Origin: UBA3496 sp964558115
GTDB lineage: Bacteria > UBA8248
Direction of reading: 5' to 3'
DNA: 18,799 nucleotides
Assembly (NCBI GenBank): GCA_964558115.1
Contig: CAZLCI010000042.1
Location: 1 to 18,799 of the forward strand
A model generated the notes under the pieces. That model did no database searches. It was not told where the DNA came from and saw nothing but the letters and a program-made list of their open reading frames with translations. This document shows positions 6,883-14,649 of the stretch, in pieces. Position 1 is the stretch's first letter, and each line of letters opens with the position of its first letter. Made by a program: the position numbers and the translations under genes.

Positions 6883-8001
6883 ATGTTTGTCCCTCTTTAT
6901 GATTTCAAAAGACATGTTGGGATTCTTGAAGAAGAGATTGTCTCGTCGATACATTCCGTTATGGAAAGACAGGACTTTATTATGGGACGAGAGGTTAAAG
7001 AACTTGAGAAAGAAATTGCCGAGTATACCGGAAGTTCTTTTGCTTTTGGTGTTTCTTCTGGAACGGATGCACTTCTTCTCTCTTTGATGAGTTTAGGAAT
7101 TAATCCTGGAGATGAAGTTATAACAACTCCATTTAGTTTTTTCTCTACAGCAAGTGTTATCGCTCGGTTAGGTGCAAGACCAGTTTTTGTAGATGTAGAA
7201 AGGGAAAGTTTGAATCTAGATTCTTCTAATATTTCTGCAGTAATGAATGAAAAAACGAAGGCAGTCATTCCAGTTCATATCTATGGACGAATGGCAAAAT
7301 TAGATTCTTTGATTAAGTTAAAATCGGATTTTGATTTTTCAATTGTAGAGGATGTGGCCCAGGCCTTGGGTGCAAAGGATAGTATGGGAATGGCAGGGTC
7401 TGTTGGAGATATTGGCTGTTTTTCATTTTATCCTACTAAAAATTTAGGTGCATTTGGGGATGCTGGAATGATAACTACCTCAAATGATGAATTGGCAAAA
7501 CGAATAACGTCACTTCGTATTCACGGTTCTTTCGACGGTAAGATATACGAGTCGGTAGGAGGTAATTTTCGTTTAGATACTATACAAGCTGCTGTTTTGT
7601 TGGTGAAACTAAAAAAAATAGAAGATTGGAATAAAGAAAGATTAAAGATGGCAAAAAACTATAATGAATTTATAAAACAACTAGGGATGCAGGAATTTGT
7701 TCGTACTCCTGATTTTTTAGAAGATGGGCATGTTTTTCACCAATACGTCCTCAGAGTAGGGTATAGAGAAGAATTAAGAAATTATTTACAATCTAAAAAT
7801 ATTAGCACTGGAATTTATTATACAGAACCTTTGCATCTTCAGCCCTGTTTCGAATATCTGGGTTACAAAATTGGTGATTTCCCAGAGTGTGAACTTGCAT
7901 GTAGCGAAGTTCTGTCATTGCCTATTTTTCCTGGTTTGAAAGTCGAAGAGCAATCTTTTGTAGTAGAAAACATAGAAGAATTTTATAAAAATAAAAAATA
8001 A
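6883..8001 (+). CDS. DegT/DnrJ/EryC1/StrS family PLP-dependent aminotransferase, 372 aa
   Basis: This fold-type I aminotransferase belongs to the sugar aminotransferase group, whose members usually aminate keto-sugars attached to a nucleotide. It has the PLP-phosphate region SSGTDALLL (58-66), Asp157 in IVEDVAQALGA for the pyridine nitrogen, and the Schiff-base Lys186 in CFSFYPTKNLGAFGDAG. The C-terminal part contains the family's FHQYVLRV and IYYTEPLHLQPCF blocks. Length is normal. ATG 6883 has AGG about nine bases upstream. No sugar-nucleotide dehydratase or glycosyltransferase is adjacent, so the exact product is unknown; the Gfo/Idh/MocA oxidoreductase 2 kb away on the other strand is the nearest possible partner. 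A role in making an amino-sugar for surface polysaccharide or a glycan is the usual expectation, but this is inference. Confidence 0.9.
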   Translation: MFVPLYDFKRHVGILEEEIVSSIHSVMERQDFIMGREVKELEKEIAEYTGSSFAFGVSSGTDALLLSLMSLGINPGDEVITTPFSFFSTASVIARLGARPVFVDVERESLNLDSSNISAVMNEKTKAVIPVHIYGRMAKLDSLIKLKSDFDFSIVEDVAQALGAKDSMGMAGSVGDIGCFSFYPTKNLGAFGDAGMITTSNDELAKRITSLRIHGSFDGKIYESVGGNFRLDTIQAAVLLVKLKKIEDWNKERLKMAKNYNEFIKQLGMQEFVRTPDFLEDGHVFHQYVLRVGYREELRNYLQSKNISTGIYYTEPLHLQPCFEYLGYKIGDFPECELACSEVLSLPIFPGLKVEEQSFVVENIEEFYKNKK

Positions 8002-8065
8002 TTTTCGTTTGCAAACTGTTTTTTGTTATTCTTGGATATAAATCTTTTTTTTAGGAGTTTAATAG

Positions 8066-8896
8066 TTGGATTGGTATGTAATTTTAGGAAAGAGTAGTTC
8101 TATTCTCTTATCCTATATATTAAATATAATAGGCGCATTAGTTATCCTGATTTTAGGGAAGATTTTTGCTAATTGGTTTACACGATTAGTGAATAGGGGT
8201 ATGGAACGTGTTCCTGGTTTAGATACTACATTGAAACCTTTAATACTCAATATTATACGTTATTCTATATATGTTTTTGTAGTTGCTGCTGTCCTCGCGC
8301 AGTTTGGAGTTCAGACAGCGAGTATAATCACAGTTCTTGGTGCTGCTGGTTTAGCTATAGGGCTTGCGCTTCAAGGGACACTTTCAAATATTGCTTCTGG
8401 TGTAATGTTGATTTTATTGTCCCCACTGAAGGTAGGTGAATATATTGACGCTGAAGGTGTTGCAGGCACAGTAGTAGAGATAGGACTTTTTTCAACAAAC
8501 TTAAAGACGTTTGATGGTATTTATGTTTCAGTTCCAAATTCTACTCTTTGGAGTAGTACAATCAGGAATTATTCTCGTTTTCCAACTAGAAGAGTTGATT
8601 CTGTAGTAGGTATTAGTTATGAAGATGATATTGATAAAGCGATTGAAGTACTGTTAGAAGTTTTGAAATTAGAATCAAGAGTTCTTGAGAATCCCTCTCC
8701 CAAGGTTCTTGTAGATGAACTTGCTGACAGTTCTGTAAATCTTAAAATGCGGTGTTGGGTTGCAAGTAAAGATTTCTGGGATGTTTCTTTTGATTTGAGA
8801 AGAGAGTCAAAACTGAAATTAGAGTCCAGTGGTTTTACAATACCATTTCCACAAAGAGATGTTCATTTATATTCTGAAAAGAATTCTACCGATTGA
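8066..8896 (+). CDS. MscS-type small-conductance mechanosensitive channel, 276 aa
   Basis: The protein has three N-terminal membrane segments (about 12-34, 58-80 and 84-120). The third is the Gly/Ala-rich pore helix containing LGAAGLAIGLALQGTLSNIA, followed by the beta-domain block VGEYIDAEGVAGTVVEIGLF and YVSVPNSTLWSSTIRNYSR. This is the classic MscS layout, and the length is close to that of E. coli MscS (286 aa). Such channels open under membrane tension in the inner membrane to release solutes during osmotic downshock. The start is TTG at 8066 with AGGAG (8053-8057) eight bases upstream. It converges with the - strand membrane-protein gene, with only 12 bases between stops. It follows the aminotransferase by 64 bases and may have its own promoter. 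Confidence 0.93.
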   Translation: MDWYVILGKSSSILLSYILNIIGALVILILGKIFANWFTRLVNRGMERVPGLDTTLKPLILNIIRYSIYVFVVAAVLAQFGVQTASIITVLGAAGLAIGLALQGTLSNIASGVMLILLSPLKVGEYIDAEGVAGTVVEIGLFSTNLKTFDGIYVSVPNSTLWSSTIRNYSRFPTRRVDSVVGISYEDDIDKAIEVLLEVLKLESRVLENPSPKVLVDELADSSVNLKMRCWVASKDFWDVSFDLRRESKLKLESSGFTIPFPQRDVHLYSEKNSTD

Positions 8897-8908
8897 GATT
8901 AAAGTTTT

Positions 8909-9259
8909 CTATTTGAAAGAACGGATTAATAAAGTAAGAAATGCAAAAAGTAAAACAAAAACTCCTAACCAAAGTAGTTTTCCTTCACTACCAAGATAAT
9001 TGTACCAGTCTTCCTTCTCTTGTTCTGTCATTGATTTTTCGTTAGAAGATGGATTTGCCGGAATATCTTCTTTTTCTGAATTTTTCTTGTTCTTCATCCT
9101 AGTTCTTGCGGTCCAATTGAGGAGAGCAAAATAAAGCAGGAATATTAAAAGGAAAGATACGGCGGTAAGTCTTGCTGCAACATGAGTTCCAAAAATCCAA
9201 CTACCAGCTGCAAGACCTATTAGACCAATTAGAAAAAAAGGGGCACAACCTGTAAGCAT
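8909..9259 (-). CDS. small hypothetical membrane protein, 116 aa
   Basis: About three hydrophobic segments are visible (roughly 7-24, 31-48 and 95-113). A hydrophilic, charged loop (about 51-92) between the second and third contains KNKKNSEKEDIPANPSSNEK and an aromatic patch EDWYNYLGSEGK just before the last helix. It is probably an inner-membrane protein. The Cys at residue 5 sits too close to the start for a lipobox. AGGAG five bases before the ATG supports the start. It follows plsY by 35 bases in the same direction and is the last gene of the - strand series, converging on mscS. I do not recognise the family; its position suggests an envelope-related role, but nothing in the sequence proves it. 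Confidence 0.7.
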   Translation of the reverse strand: MLTGCAPFFLIGLIGLAAGSWIFGTHVAARLTAVSFLLIFLLYFALLNWTARTRMKNKKNSEKEDIPANPSSNEKSMTEQEKEDWYNYLGSEGKLLWLGVFVLLFAFLTLLIRSFK

Positions 9260-9294
9260 TTCATCTCCTATCTACATCTAACTGAATGAACTAC

Positions 9295-9891
9295 TCAGAA
9301 TTTGTTTTCGACTCGATTAATCAGTCGCATAATGTTTTCTTTATGCCTAAAAAAGATAAGAAAGGCAATGATTATTGATAGGAAAGTTAAATTTAAAGAA
9401 TAGTTGAAAATAACTGAAGAAATAGGGAAGGCAATAACTGCTATGAGAGAACTTATAGAAACAATTCTTGTAGTGACTGCAATGAGAACAAAAATTCCTA
9501 ATGAGAGTAAAGAAAGATAAGGAGCTAGTACAAAGAAAACTCCTAAGGCAGTTGCAACTCCTTTCCCGCCTTTAAATTTTACAAAGGGTGAGAAAATATG
9601 GCCAAGTATTGCAGCTAATCCACAGAGTAGTTCTAGAGTTAGGAAGAAATTATACTGGTTTTGAATTTGATTTGCTAATAAAACTACAATGCTACCTTTT
9701 ACTATATCAGCGATTAAAGTTAGAACAGCAATACTTTTGTTTCCAGAAGATCGTAGAACATTTGTAGCACCTATATTGCCGCTTCCTACTTCCCTGGGAT
9801 CTTTCTTTCCGAATAAACGAGAAAACACAATTCCAAAAGGAATAGATCCTACAATAAAAGCAAATACAGAACAGGAAATTGTAAGAATCAT
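9295..9891 (-). CDS. plsY: glycerol-3-phosphate acyltransferase PlsY, 198 aa
   Basis: PlsY transfers an acyl group from acyl phosphate to glycerol-3-phosphate, the first step of phospholipid synthesis, in the inner membrane. All three conserved loops are present: SGNIGATNVLR (37-47), GHIFSPFVKFKGGKGVAT (97-114) and RHKENI (182-187). Several membrane segments separate them. Length is normal. Its ATG overlaps the TGA of pgsA by four bases (ATGA), so the two are likely translationally coupled. Adjacent pgsA makes a lipid-synthesis pair. Confidence 0.95.
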   Translation of the reverse strand: MILTISCSVFAFIVGSIPFGIVFSRLFGKKDPREVGSGNIGATNVLRSSGNKSIAVLTLIADIVKGSIVVLLANQIQNQYNFFLTLELLCGLAAILGHIFSPFVKFKGGKGVATALGVFFVLAPYLSLLSLGIFVLIAVTTRIVSISSLIAVIAFPISSVIFNYSLNLTFLSIIIAFLIFFRHKENIMRLINRVENKF

Positions 9892-10406
9892 TGGAAAATT
9901 TCCTTAGCTGCTTTTCTAAAGTACTCAATCCCAGAAACTACGGCTAAAATCATAGCTAAGATTAATAAATATTTAGCTATAATAGGGAATAAGTTTAAAA
10001 TAAGCATCGTAATCGAAATTACTTCTAAGCACATTTTCCACTTGCCCATAGTTTGGGCTGGCATAATTGTTCCTTCGTTAATCGCAAATGCTCTGAGAAC
10101 AGTAACGAGGAATTCTCTTCCAATAATAATGCCGGCAAGCCATGAGTCAACTCTTCCAAGAGAGACTAGAGGAAGTAATGCCGATATAATTAGCAATTTG
10201 TCTGCAATTGGATCTAAAATTGCACCTAAAGATGTTGTTTGATTTCTTGATCTTGCGAGGTGACCATCAAGCCAATCAGTAAATGTTGCTAAGATAAAGA
10301 AAAAAGCTGCAAATTGATTAGAATTTCTAGAGCCTTCAATCAAAAACAATACGACTAAAGGAATCAAGAGTATTCTAGAACAAGTTAACGTGTTTGATAA
10401 ATTCAA
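9888..10406 (-). CDS. pgsA: CDP-diacylglycerol--glycerol-3-phosphate 3-phosphatidyltransferase PgsA, 172 aa
   Basis: The CDP-alcohol phosphatidyltransferase signature D-x2-D-G-x2-A-R-x8-G-x3-D-x3-D is complete: Asp44, Asp47, Gly48, Ala51, Arg52, Gly61, Asp65 and Asp69. The rest is membrane helices, as usual. The enzyme makes phosphatidylglycerophosphate, the precursor of phosphatidylglycerol and cardiolipin. Length and overall sequence fit PgsA better than phosphatidylserine synthase, although family members are hard to tell apart with certainty. The start is TTG (10404-10406 complement) with AGGA six bases upstream. It follows the BamD-like gene by 46 bases and overlaps plsY by four bases. 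Confidence 0.9.
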   Translation of the reverse strand: MNLSNTLTCSRILLIPLVVLFLIEGSRNSNQFAAFFFILATFTDWLDGHLARSRNQTTSLGAILDPIADKLLIISALLPLVSLGRVDSWLAGIIIGREFLVTVLRAFAINEGTIMPAQTMGKWKMCLEVISITMLILNLFPIIAKYLLILAMILAVVSGIEYFRKAAKEIFQ

Positions 10407-10452
10407 AAGCTATCCTGATTTAGTTATTTGAAAAAATGTTAGATATCTTTTT

Positions 10453-11472
10453 TTATTTGAAGATTTTTAAAAAGTTAAATCCTTTTTTGTCTTCTTCATT
10501 TTTCTTGTCTTTTTCTTTCTTAGGTTCTTTTTTGAAAAAATTGAAAAAATCAAAATTATTTTTACTCTTTTCTTTTGTTAAGGATTTATTTTCTTTAATT
10601 ATTTTTGACTTCTTTATCTTCTTTCTAATTTGTGGTGAACTTTTGAAAAAATCAAAGAATCCGAATCTTTTACCTTCGTTATTAATTTGAATATTTTTAA
10701 ATTCTACAGAAGTCTTTTTCATGGAATTTAAAATTTCAATTGTCTCTTTTCTTTGTTCGGTTTGAGGAAATTCTTTTAACAATTGCATAAATGACTGCCA
10801 GGCTTTTTCGTAACTTTGTTCTTTATAATATGCATTTCCAAGATAAAAATAAGATTTTTCTTTAATCTTTAGCGATTCTGGATATTTAAGAATAATCTTT
10901 TTGAACCTAGGTATACAGGAAACATTATGACCTTTTTTGAAATAGAAGAAAGCGATTGCAAAATCGTGTTTAGATAAAAATTCATTTATTTCTTTTATTT
11001 TTTGAAGAGCTTTTTTTCTGTATTTGCTTTTTGGAAATCTTTGTAATAATTGTTTGAAGTTTTTTAGTGCATTATGCGTATTTTCTTGGTCTTGGTCATG
11101 GTAGTTAGTTACATTATAGTATGACATTGCAAGAAGATAATACGCTCTGTCAGTAAGTTTGCTAATAGGATAAAGTTGGACAAATTCTGTAAATTGGACT
11201 TGCGCTTCTAAAAACTCTTCATCTCGATAATATACTTCTGCAAGATTAAAGAGAGCTTTTCTTCTGTGTTTGCTATTAGGATATTTTTTTAAGAGCAATT
11301 GAAAAGCTTTTTTAGCGTTTTCATATCTCTCAGAATCAAGGTCAACTTGACCTATTGTCAATAATCTCCCTGGGGGTGCACCTTCTTTTGGTTTGGAAAA
11401 ACAACCTTGTATTGAAATAATTAAAATAAAAAAGAAGATAGTTGAACTAATATTTTTTAATTTTATTTTCAT
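10453..11472 (-). CDS. BamD-like TPR lipoprotein with a Lys/Phe-rich C-terminal tail, 339 aa
   Basis: A lipoprotein signal peptide (1-23) ends at a lipobox with Cys24 (ISIQGC), so the mature protein should be membrane-anchored by lipid. Residues about 35-250 are TPR-like helical hairpins with repeated YxxAxxxFxxLLxxxP patterns, resembling BamD (ComL/YfiO), an essential part of the BAM complex that inserts outer-membrane proteins. E. coli BamD is about 245 residues; here residues about 260-339 form an extra low-complexity tail rich in Lys and Glu with three copies of an eight-residue Phe motif. It lies between the mltD-like gene and pgsA. If not BamD, it is another TPR lipoprotein of the envelope. 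Gene symbol left empty because paralogues such as CpoB-like proteins share these repeats. Confidence 0.78.
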   Translation of the reverse strand: MKIKLKNISSTIFFFILIISIQGCFSKPKEGAPPGRLLTIGQVDLDSERYENAKKAFQLLLKKYPNSKHRRKALFNLAEVYYRDEEFLEAQVQFTEFVQLYPISKLTDRAYYLLAMSYYNVTNYHDQDQENTHNALKNFKQLLQRFPKSKYRKKALQKIKEINEFLSKHDFAIAFFYFKKGHNVSCIPRFKKIILKYPESLKIKEKSYFYLGNAYYKEQSYEKAWQSFMQLLKEFPQTEQRKETIEILNSMKKTSVEFKNIQINNEGKRFGFFDFFKSSPQIRKKIKKSKIIKENKSLTKEKSKNNFDFFNFFKKEPKKEKDKKNEEDKKGFNFLKIFK

Positions 11473-11562
11473 TTATCAAACTTTCAAGCAATTAAATTAT
11501 TTAACTAGATTATGATTATATTTAGATTTAATCACTTTGTAATCAATCCAATTTAGAAAAGA

Positions 11563-13164
11563 CTATTTCCTAATTATAATTATATCCCCAGGATAAATAA
11601 TACCTGAAGAGAGCTTTTTATTTATTTGAATGAGTGTTTTAACTTTTATTCTGTATTTTTTTGCAATACGAGATAAATTTTCTCCCTTTTTAACACGGTG
11701 TTTTTTTACTTTATTTTTTGGTTTGAATTGTTTCTTTTTGAATTTAGATTTGGTTAGTTTTGGAATCTTTTTGATTATCAAAATATCTCCTACAAAAATC
11801 AAGTTAGCGTGCGCTATATCGTTAGTTTTTAAAATATTATATGTAGTTGTTTTATATTTTTTAGCTATTCCTGAAATCGTTTCTCCACGCTTAACTAAGT
11901 GTGTAGTTTCTCTAGACTCTAAATATTTCTTATCAATTTTTCTTTTGGTTTTCTTGAGCTTTGGTAATTGAATATATTTTCCTACTTTTAAAAGTTTAGG
12001 AGCAACGTTTGGGTTGAATTCCATTAGTGTTGATATTGGAATTTTTAATCTTATTGCGATAGAACTAAAAGTATCTCCAGGTTGTATTCTATATTTGCCT
12101 GAATGAATATAAGTTCTTTTAGGAAGTTTACTAAGGCGTGAGATGAATATTCTCGCTTTCCATTTTGGAAGTTGAATAGTATGGCCACGTCCAGGAGGAG
12201 TCTGCCATCTTCTTAATTGAGGATTATATTTTCTGATATCTTTTATACTCATTTTCGATAATCTTGAAACTAGTCTTAAATTAATTCCTCTTGGTAAAAT
12301 AACAGATTCAGTTTCAAGAGGTAGATGGTAGTTTAAGTTTACGAAGCCGAATACTTTTGGATACTTTGCTAAAATCAAACCTGCTATATATTTAGAGACA
12401 TATTGTTTGGTCTCTTTTGGTACGTATCTAGTTCTAATTATTTCCCAGTATGTTGTTTTTCTTGTTTTTCTGAGTATTCTTTGTATCCTATTTTCTCCAG
12501 CATTATATGCAGCTAAAGCTAAATGCCAATCTTGGAATTGTTCATAGAGTTTTTTTAGATACTTTGCTGCCGCTTTTGTTGACTTTATAGGGTCACGTCT
12601 TTCGTCTAAATAGTAATTTATTCTCAGTCCAAATCTTCTTCCAGTAGCTGGCATAAATTGCCATGGGCCAACTGCGCCTGCTCTTGATCTCGCTCTTAGA
12701 TTAAAGCCACTTTCAATAAGTACCAAATATGCTAAATCTTCAGGAATTTTGTTTTCTTTTAAAATTCTTTTGAAAAGAGGAATATATCTACCACTCCGTT
12801 CCATCCATAGTTTGAAACGATTTCTGAATTTTGGGGAAGTGAAGAAATAAATCCATCTGTCCACTCTAGAACTTCTATTTATTGGGACATCAAAGCGAAA
12901 GCCATTTTCAGTTAGGTTCTCGGGTAATTGAGTCTTAGGAGTTTCTTCTATACTTTTTTTTGGGATCGGTAAAATAATGTCATGAGGAGGACTATATTCT
13001 AAGTTTTGTTTTGTACTGATTCTTACAGGAGTTTTGATTTTTATTTTTTCTTTTTTCGTTATTTTTTTGATATCGGTTTGTTTAGGAAGAAGTGTTTGTA
13101 TATTTGAAGCACAACTTGACAAGAAAAGAGTAAGTGTCGTCAAGAAAAAAAATATTCTTATCAT
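11563..13164 (-). CDS. mltD: MltD-like membrane-bound lytic murein transglycosylase with three LysM domains, 533 aa
   Basis: The N-terminus has a lipoprotein signal with lipobox Cys18 (LFLSSC), so it is probably anchored in the outer membrane facing the periplasm. The SLT catalytic domain spans about 120-260, with Glu151 in LIESGFN as the acid, then GAVGPWQFMPATG (163-175) and LALAAYNAGENRIQ (215-228). Three LysM peptidoglycan-binding domains follow (about 357-400, 422-465 and 488-532), joined by Lys-rich linkers. E. coli MltD has two LysM domains, so this is a longer version. The enzyme cleaves the glycan strand to give 1,6-anhydro-muropeptides. It sits 39 bases after purF and about 90 before the BamD-like gene, in the same direction. 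The ribosome-binding site is weak. Confidence 0.92.
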   Translation of the reverse strand: MIRIFFFLTTLTLFLSSCASNIQTLLPKQTDIKKITKKEKIKIKTPVRISTKQNLEYSPPHDIILPIPKKSIEETPKTQLPENLTENGFRFDVPINRSSRVDRWIYFFTSPKFRNRFKLWMERSGRYIPLFKRILKENKIPEDLAYLVLIESGFNLRARSRAGAVGPWQFMPATGRRFGLRINYYLDERRDPIKSTKAAAKYLKKLYEQFQDWHLALAAYNAGENRIQRILRKTRKTTYWEIIRTRYVPKETKQYVSKYIAGLILAKYPKVFGFVNLNYHLPLETESVILPRGINLRLVSRLSKMSIKDIRKYNPQLRRWQTPPGRGHTIQLPKWKARIFISRLSKLPKRTYIHSGKYRIQPGDTFSSIAIRLKIPISTLMEFNPNVAPKLLKVGKYIQLPKLKKTKRKIDKKYLESRETTHLVKRGETISGIAKKYKTTTYNILKTNDIAHANLIFVGDILIIKKIPKLTKSKFKKKQFKPKNKVKKHRVKKGENLSRIAKKYRIKVKTLIQINKKLSSGIIYPGDIIIIRK

Positions 13165-13203
13165 TTTTGCTTATTCTCTTTCGATTCTAATTAATTTTTG
13201 AAC

Positions 13204-14649
13204 TTATCCACGATGTTCACTTATTGAAATATTTTTGAAAAGGTTCAACTGATTTTCAGCTTGTTCAACCGGAATAGGGTAATCACCATTAAAACAGGCA
13301 ATGCAGTAATCATCTTTATTTGGACTTACACACTTTAAAAGACCTTCGATAGAAAGATAGCTTAAAGAGTCTACTTCTAGAACGTCTCTTATTTGTTCGG
13401 GGCTTTTAGAGGAAGCTATTAATTCTTTTTTGCTAGGCATATCTATTCCAAAGAAACAAGGATTTGTAATTGGAGGAGAACTTATTTTCATGTGAACTTC
13501 TTTAGCCCCTGCATTGCGTATCATTTCAACTATCTTATTACTTGTAGTTCCCCTTACTATAGAGTCGTCAATAACTACAACTTTCTTTCCAGTTAAATAA
13601 TTCTTTATAGGGTTCAATTTAATCTTAACCCCAAAATGTCTTATAGATTGTTGTGGTTCAATGAAAGTCCTTCCCACATAATGATTTCTAACTAAACCCA
13701 TTTCTAAAGGAATTCCTGATTCATTTGAATATCCTAAAGCGGCAGCTAAACCGGAATCTGGAACAGGGACTACTAAATCTGCATCAATTTCACTTTCTTT
13801 TGCTAATTCAGCACCAAGCTGTTTTCTTATTGTGTATGCATTGTGCCCAAATAAAAAGCTATCTGGACGTGCGAAATATATGAATTCAAAGATACATTGT
13901 GTAATTTTGGTTTCAGGAAAGGGTTTGTAACTTTCTAATCCATTTTTTCCTATTACGACCATCTCTCCTGGTTCAACTTCTCTTACGAATTCAGCATCCA
14001 TAAGATCCAATGCACAAGTTTCACTGCACATAACCCAAGCTATTTCTCCTTTTGAACCTGTCACTTTTCCTAAGACTAATGGACGAAAACCATTCGGATC
14101 TCTTATTCCGAATAATTTATCATGAGTCATAATAGTAAGTGCAAAAGCACCTTTCAGCATTCTTAATGCTTCTATAATAGCATTCTCTATTTCTTCTTCT
14201 TTTGATTTGGCTATTAAATGAAGTATAGCTTCGCTATCAGTGGTAGTTCTAAAAATAGAACCATTTTTTTCAAGGTCTTTTCTAAGTTCTATTCCATTTA
14301 TTAGATTTCCATTATGCGCAAGTGAAATAGTTTGATTTGCAGTTACAACTGTTAATGGTTGCGCATTCTCTATGTTAGAGTGTCCCGCAGTAGAATATCT
14401 ATTATGACCAATTGCAATGTGCCCTTGTAATCTTGAAAGTCTTTCTTTGTTGAAAATGTCGGAAACTAAACCCATTCCTACTTCAGAATGTACTTTCTTT
14501 CCATTAGACGTTGTTATTCCAGAACTTTCTTGTCCTCTATGCTGCAGTGCGTAGAGATTTAAATAAGCCATATTTGCTGCTTCGGGATGACCGTAAATGC
14601 CAGTTACCGCACATTCTTCACGAGGATGGTCGTCTATGATTTCTATCAT
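13204..14649 (-). CDS. purF: amidophosphoribosyltransferase PurF, 481 aa
   Basis: PurF makes phosphoribosylamine from PRPP and glutamine, the first committed step of purine synthesis. The Ntn-hydrolase glutaminase begins at Cys13 (after a 12-residue propeptide ending PREE), which is normally exposed by self-cleavage. The PRPP-binding loop is KVVVIDDSIVRGTTSNK (356-372). Cys252, Cys398, Cys449 and Cys452 correspond to the four ligands of the 4Fe-4S cluster in the B. subtilis-type enzyme. I chose ATG 14649 because it gives the expected short propeptide and overlaps the purL stop by one base (TAATG). A longer frame from 14679 would run into purL. It is the last purine gene of the operon, followed by mltD. 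Confidence 0.96.
   Translation of the reverse strand: MIEIIDDHPREECAVTGIYGHPEAANMAYLNLYALQHRGQESSGITTSNGKKVHSEVGMGLVSDIFNKERLSRLQGHIAIGHNRYSTAGHSNIENAQPLTVVTANQTISLAHNGNLINGIELRKDLEKNGSIFRTTTDSEAILHLIAKSKEEEIENAIIEALRMLKGAFALTIMTHDKLFGIRDPNGFRPLVLGKVTGSKGEIAWVMCSETCALDLMDAEFVREVEPGEMVVIGKNGLESYKPFPETKITQCIFEFIYFARPDSFLFGHNAYTIRKQLGAELAKESEIDADLVVPVPDSGLAAALGYSNESGIPLEMGLVRNHYVGRTFIEPQQSIRHFGVKIKLNPIKNYLTGKKVVVIDDSIVRGTTSNKIVEMIRNAGAKEVHMKISSPPITNPCFFGIDMPSKKELIASSKSPEQIRDVLEVDSLSYLSIEGLLKCVSPNKDDYCIACFNGDYPIPVEQAENQLNLFKNISISEHRG

Noticed and set aside
8002..8040. Palindrome GTTTGCAAAC followed by a T-rich stretch after the aminotransferase gene as a terminator
   Set aside because: It is a self-complementary 10-mer with no loop, so the usable stem is only about three base pairs.
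10436..10690. Open frame on the + strand opposite the BamD-like tail
   Set aside because: Its Phe/Leu/Ser-rich peptide is the mirror of the Lys/Glu/Phe-rich codons on the - strand; no ribosome-binding site or family likeness.
11630..11971. Open frame on the + strand opposite the mltD LysM region
   Set aside because: The - strand frame has three clear LysM domains; the + strand peptide is a hydrophobic antisense artefact.
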